Translations under genes and position numbers: made by a program
The notes under the pieces: generated by a model
What the model was told of the DNA's origin: nothing
The model's database searches: none
The model's input: the letters and a program-made list of their open reading frames with translations, nothing else
Source: Lunularia cruciata
Taxonomy: Eukaryota; Streptophyta; Marchantiopsida; Lunulariales; Lunulariaceae
Length of the DNA stretch: 64,000 nt
Assembly: GCA_948567375.1 (NCBI GenBank)
Contig: OX419757.1
Span: 53,193,665-53,257,664 of the forward strand
Direction of reading: 5' to 3'
In this document: positions 62,293-64,000 of the stretch, piece after piece
Layout: each line of letters opens with the position of its first letter
How positions within the stretch are numbered: the first letter of the stretch is position 1

Positions 62293-62580
62293 GAAAAAGA
62301 CAACCGTGTTGGAACAATAAAGGATGGGAAGACCACATCAAGCCGCACAAGGGAGAGATGAAAAAGGTAAAATGGGGCTAAGCCCCAATAGAGTCTATAT
62401 GAGAAATCTGCTCCATTGCATCTAAGATATCCAAGCTATGCAAGTTGTGTGGTCTACAAACAACTGGAGCAACCAAAGAAGCATCACCTAGTGTGATTGC
62501 TCTCCTATGGATTGCACCAGCCATTGCACTCTATAGAGCAATGGACACACGCTGTCTAAAATATGCTACAAAGTATGAGA
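62293..62580 (-). mobile_element. R2-like LINE copy D, strongly 5'-truncated
   Basis: About 290 bases of the 3' end of the family (complement of GGGGCTTAG stop region and of the VSIALYRAM-type tail), starting with the same GAAAAAG end as copies B and B'. Flanks ATCCAGGCAAATGG (62,278-62,291) and ATCCAGGGAAATTGG (62,581-62,595) are a 14-15 base imperfect target duplication. Confidence 0.8.
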
Positions 62581-63573
62581 ATCCAGGGAAATTGGGTACT
62601 AAGGACATAGTAAGGTATGGGCAAATTTGTGCTCTGGGATATGTATTATGGGATTTCAAGTATAGGCAAATTGCTAAGTGACTTCAATTGTGGGATTCTC
62701 CCTATGGGATAAATATGGGAACAAGATAGAATGCTATGGGTATGTAGAATAGTAGGACAAAAATAGGTAGGCCCTTAATGAAAAGGTGGCATGCTGACAC
62801 ACTAGGGTAGACTAGTCTAGATTAGAACCAAGGACTAGGAGCCAATTGCCATTAATTGGGTGGCTTGAAAGGAGATCTTCACCGCAAAAGAAAGACTGGA
62901 AGAGTAAAAGAATTATTGTTTGACCCCAGGTATAAAAGGGACCTCAGTCCACTATATGGAGGTTGGTTGATTGATGAAGGTGTTTGCATTAGCTCAGAGT
63001 CAATAGATAGTTGCTAGTATAGAATAGGGAGTAGGACTTGGGCCAGGAGAGGAGGAGCTGAGAGCAGTAAGGACACTCATTGCTAGGCAGAGACAAGAAT
63101 GGTCCTTTGTTGTAAAGAGACAGCCTGCACCAAAGGTTATAAAGCTTAAATGCCTTGCCTAATGTGGTTCTTGATGTATGAGTGCACCCTTGTATGACTT
63201 TATGTTCTGGTTGATCTCCAATAATCTATAATTCCACTACAAGATGCCATGTAGTCTTCCAGTCAGCATAAGGATTGGTGAGTAGAGAGTGACAACCAAG
63301 GAGGCCAACGTGCTCTCAAGGGTGACGGACCTGTGAGCCATTTCCAAGGTTAAGTGTCTTTAGGTAGACTTGGACCCACACAATGGCTACATGCACTATG
63401 AGAATTGTGCTCGCAGTTCCTCCCTGAGCCCGGAGAAGGGCCATCCATGTAAGGGTTGTCCTGCAATTCCTATGTCTTGTAGTACTCAATAGATAAACTA
63501 TGGGTCAGGTCCCGCCCGCCAACAAATGTGGATACCACAATAGTTGTGTGCCACATAGATGTGCATTCAACTT
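62581..63573 (+). other. Possible LTR or promoter region, no gene
   Basis: TATAAAAGGG at 62,931-62,940 followed by about 0.6 kb without open frames and a GTCCCGCCCGCCAACA near 63,510 recall an LTR followed by a primer site. No second LTR is in the window, so this stays a guess. Confidence 0.25.
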
Positions 63574-64000
63574 TTCCTTGGATAAATGAGAACCTAGGTT
63601 TTCCTTCTATATTTGGATTCCTAAGTATGCTATGTAGAGGTGTGCATCTAGCTTTACATAGACTTATTAAAATTGGGTTTATTTTGCCATATGTAGAACA
63701 ATTCTAAACAGTTGTATTCTTTGAAGCTTATGCTTGATGAGAAAAAACCATGTAAGTCACCATACCTTGACATTATTTTTTAATTTTTTTTATTTGTATT
63801 ACCTAAATGGATTAATAAGTGCTTCCTTGGATAGATAAGAACCTAGATTTTCCTTTTATAGTTGGATTTGTAAGTATGCTCTGCAGATGTGTGCATCTAG
63901 CTTTACATGGTCTTCTTAAAATTGGCTTTATTCTGCCATATCAAGAACAATTCTAATTTGTTCTATTCTTAAAGTTTATGCTTGACGAGAGAAAACCATG
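63574..64000. repeat. Direct repeat, two 178-bp copies 249 bp apart
   Basis: TTCCTTGGATA starts at 63,574 and 63,823, and each copy ends AAAACCATG (63,752 and 64,000). About one base in eight differs. The second copy is cut by, or ends at, the window edge. Confidence 0.75.

Noticed and set aside
62931..63530. Complete LTR retrotransposon start
   Set aside because: TATA and a GC-rich end are suggestive, but no partner LTR, primer site or coding region is visible.

Overview
The window is nuclear DNA of a land plant. It holds spliced genes with plant-type GT-AG introns (a four-exon class III secretory peroxidase and a three-exon plant metallothionein), a Ty1/copia element, a Ty3/gypsy remnant, a MITE and many decayed retroelements. 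The protein styles and repeat load suggest a vascular plant outside the well-known flowering-plant models (fern, lycophyte or gymnosperm), but I cannot fix the species. No bacterial, organellar, tRNA, rRNA or CRISPR features were seen.

The layout is a segmental tandem duplication. Unit 1 (about 1-29,306) and unit 2 (about 29,307-51,580) repeat the same order: peroxidase exon 1 (minus) with about 2.8 kb of upstream sequence, a plus-strand LINE remnant (A1/A2), a stretch of unclassified gag-like retroelement debris with a 232-bp MITE and a 168-bp tandem array, a minus-strand LINE copy, and a metallothionein gene (plus) followed by a gypsy remnant. Unit 3 (about 53.2 kb onward) is an older relative. 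It has the only complete peroxidase gene seen here (54,135-55,893, 343 aa), the same upstream block, and then different retroelement debris.

The unit 1/unit 2 junction at 29,287-29,307 joins the gypsy remnant to peroxidase intron 1, so unit 2 begins with an orphan first exon. A 21-base filler at the junction is an inverted copy of sequence at 52,189-52,209.

The most notable content is a LINE family whose best copy (45,225-49,182) carries one long frame (1,055 codons including the stop, broken only by nonsense codons). It reads as an N-terminal C2H2-like finger, a reverse transcriptase, a C-C-H-C knuckle and a restriction-like PD-(D/E)xK endonuclease: the layout of R2-type elements, not of the APE-type L1/RTE elements usual in land plants. 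Four independent insertions lie in the window (A1/A2 count as one), each with 8-15 base target duplications. For three of them the uninterrupted target survives in a sister unit. Two of these independent insertions lie about 130 bases apart in sister units, in the same orientation.

Working genes are few: the unit 3 peroxidase, possibly the unit 1 peroxidase (it runs off the left edge), and two metallothionein copies. The second metallothionein copy has lost one conserved cysteine. Most other open frames are decayed transposon coding sequence or chance frames.
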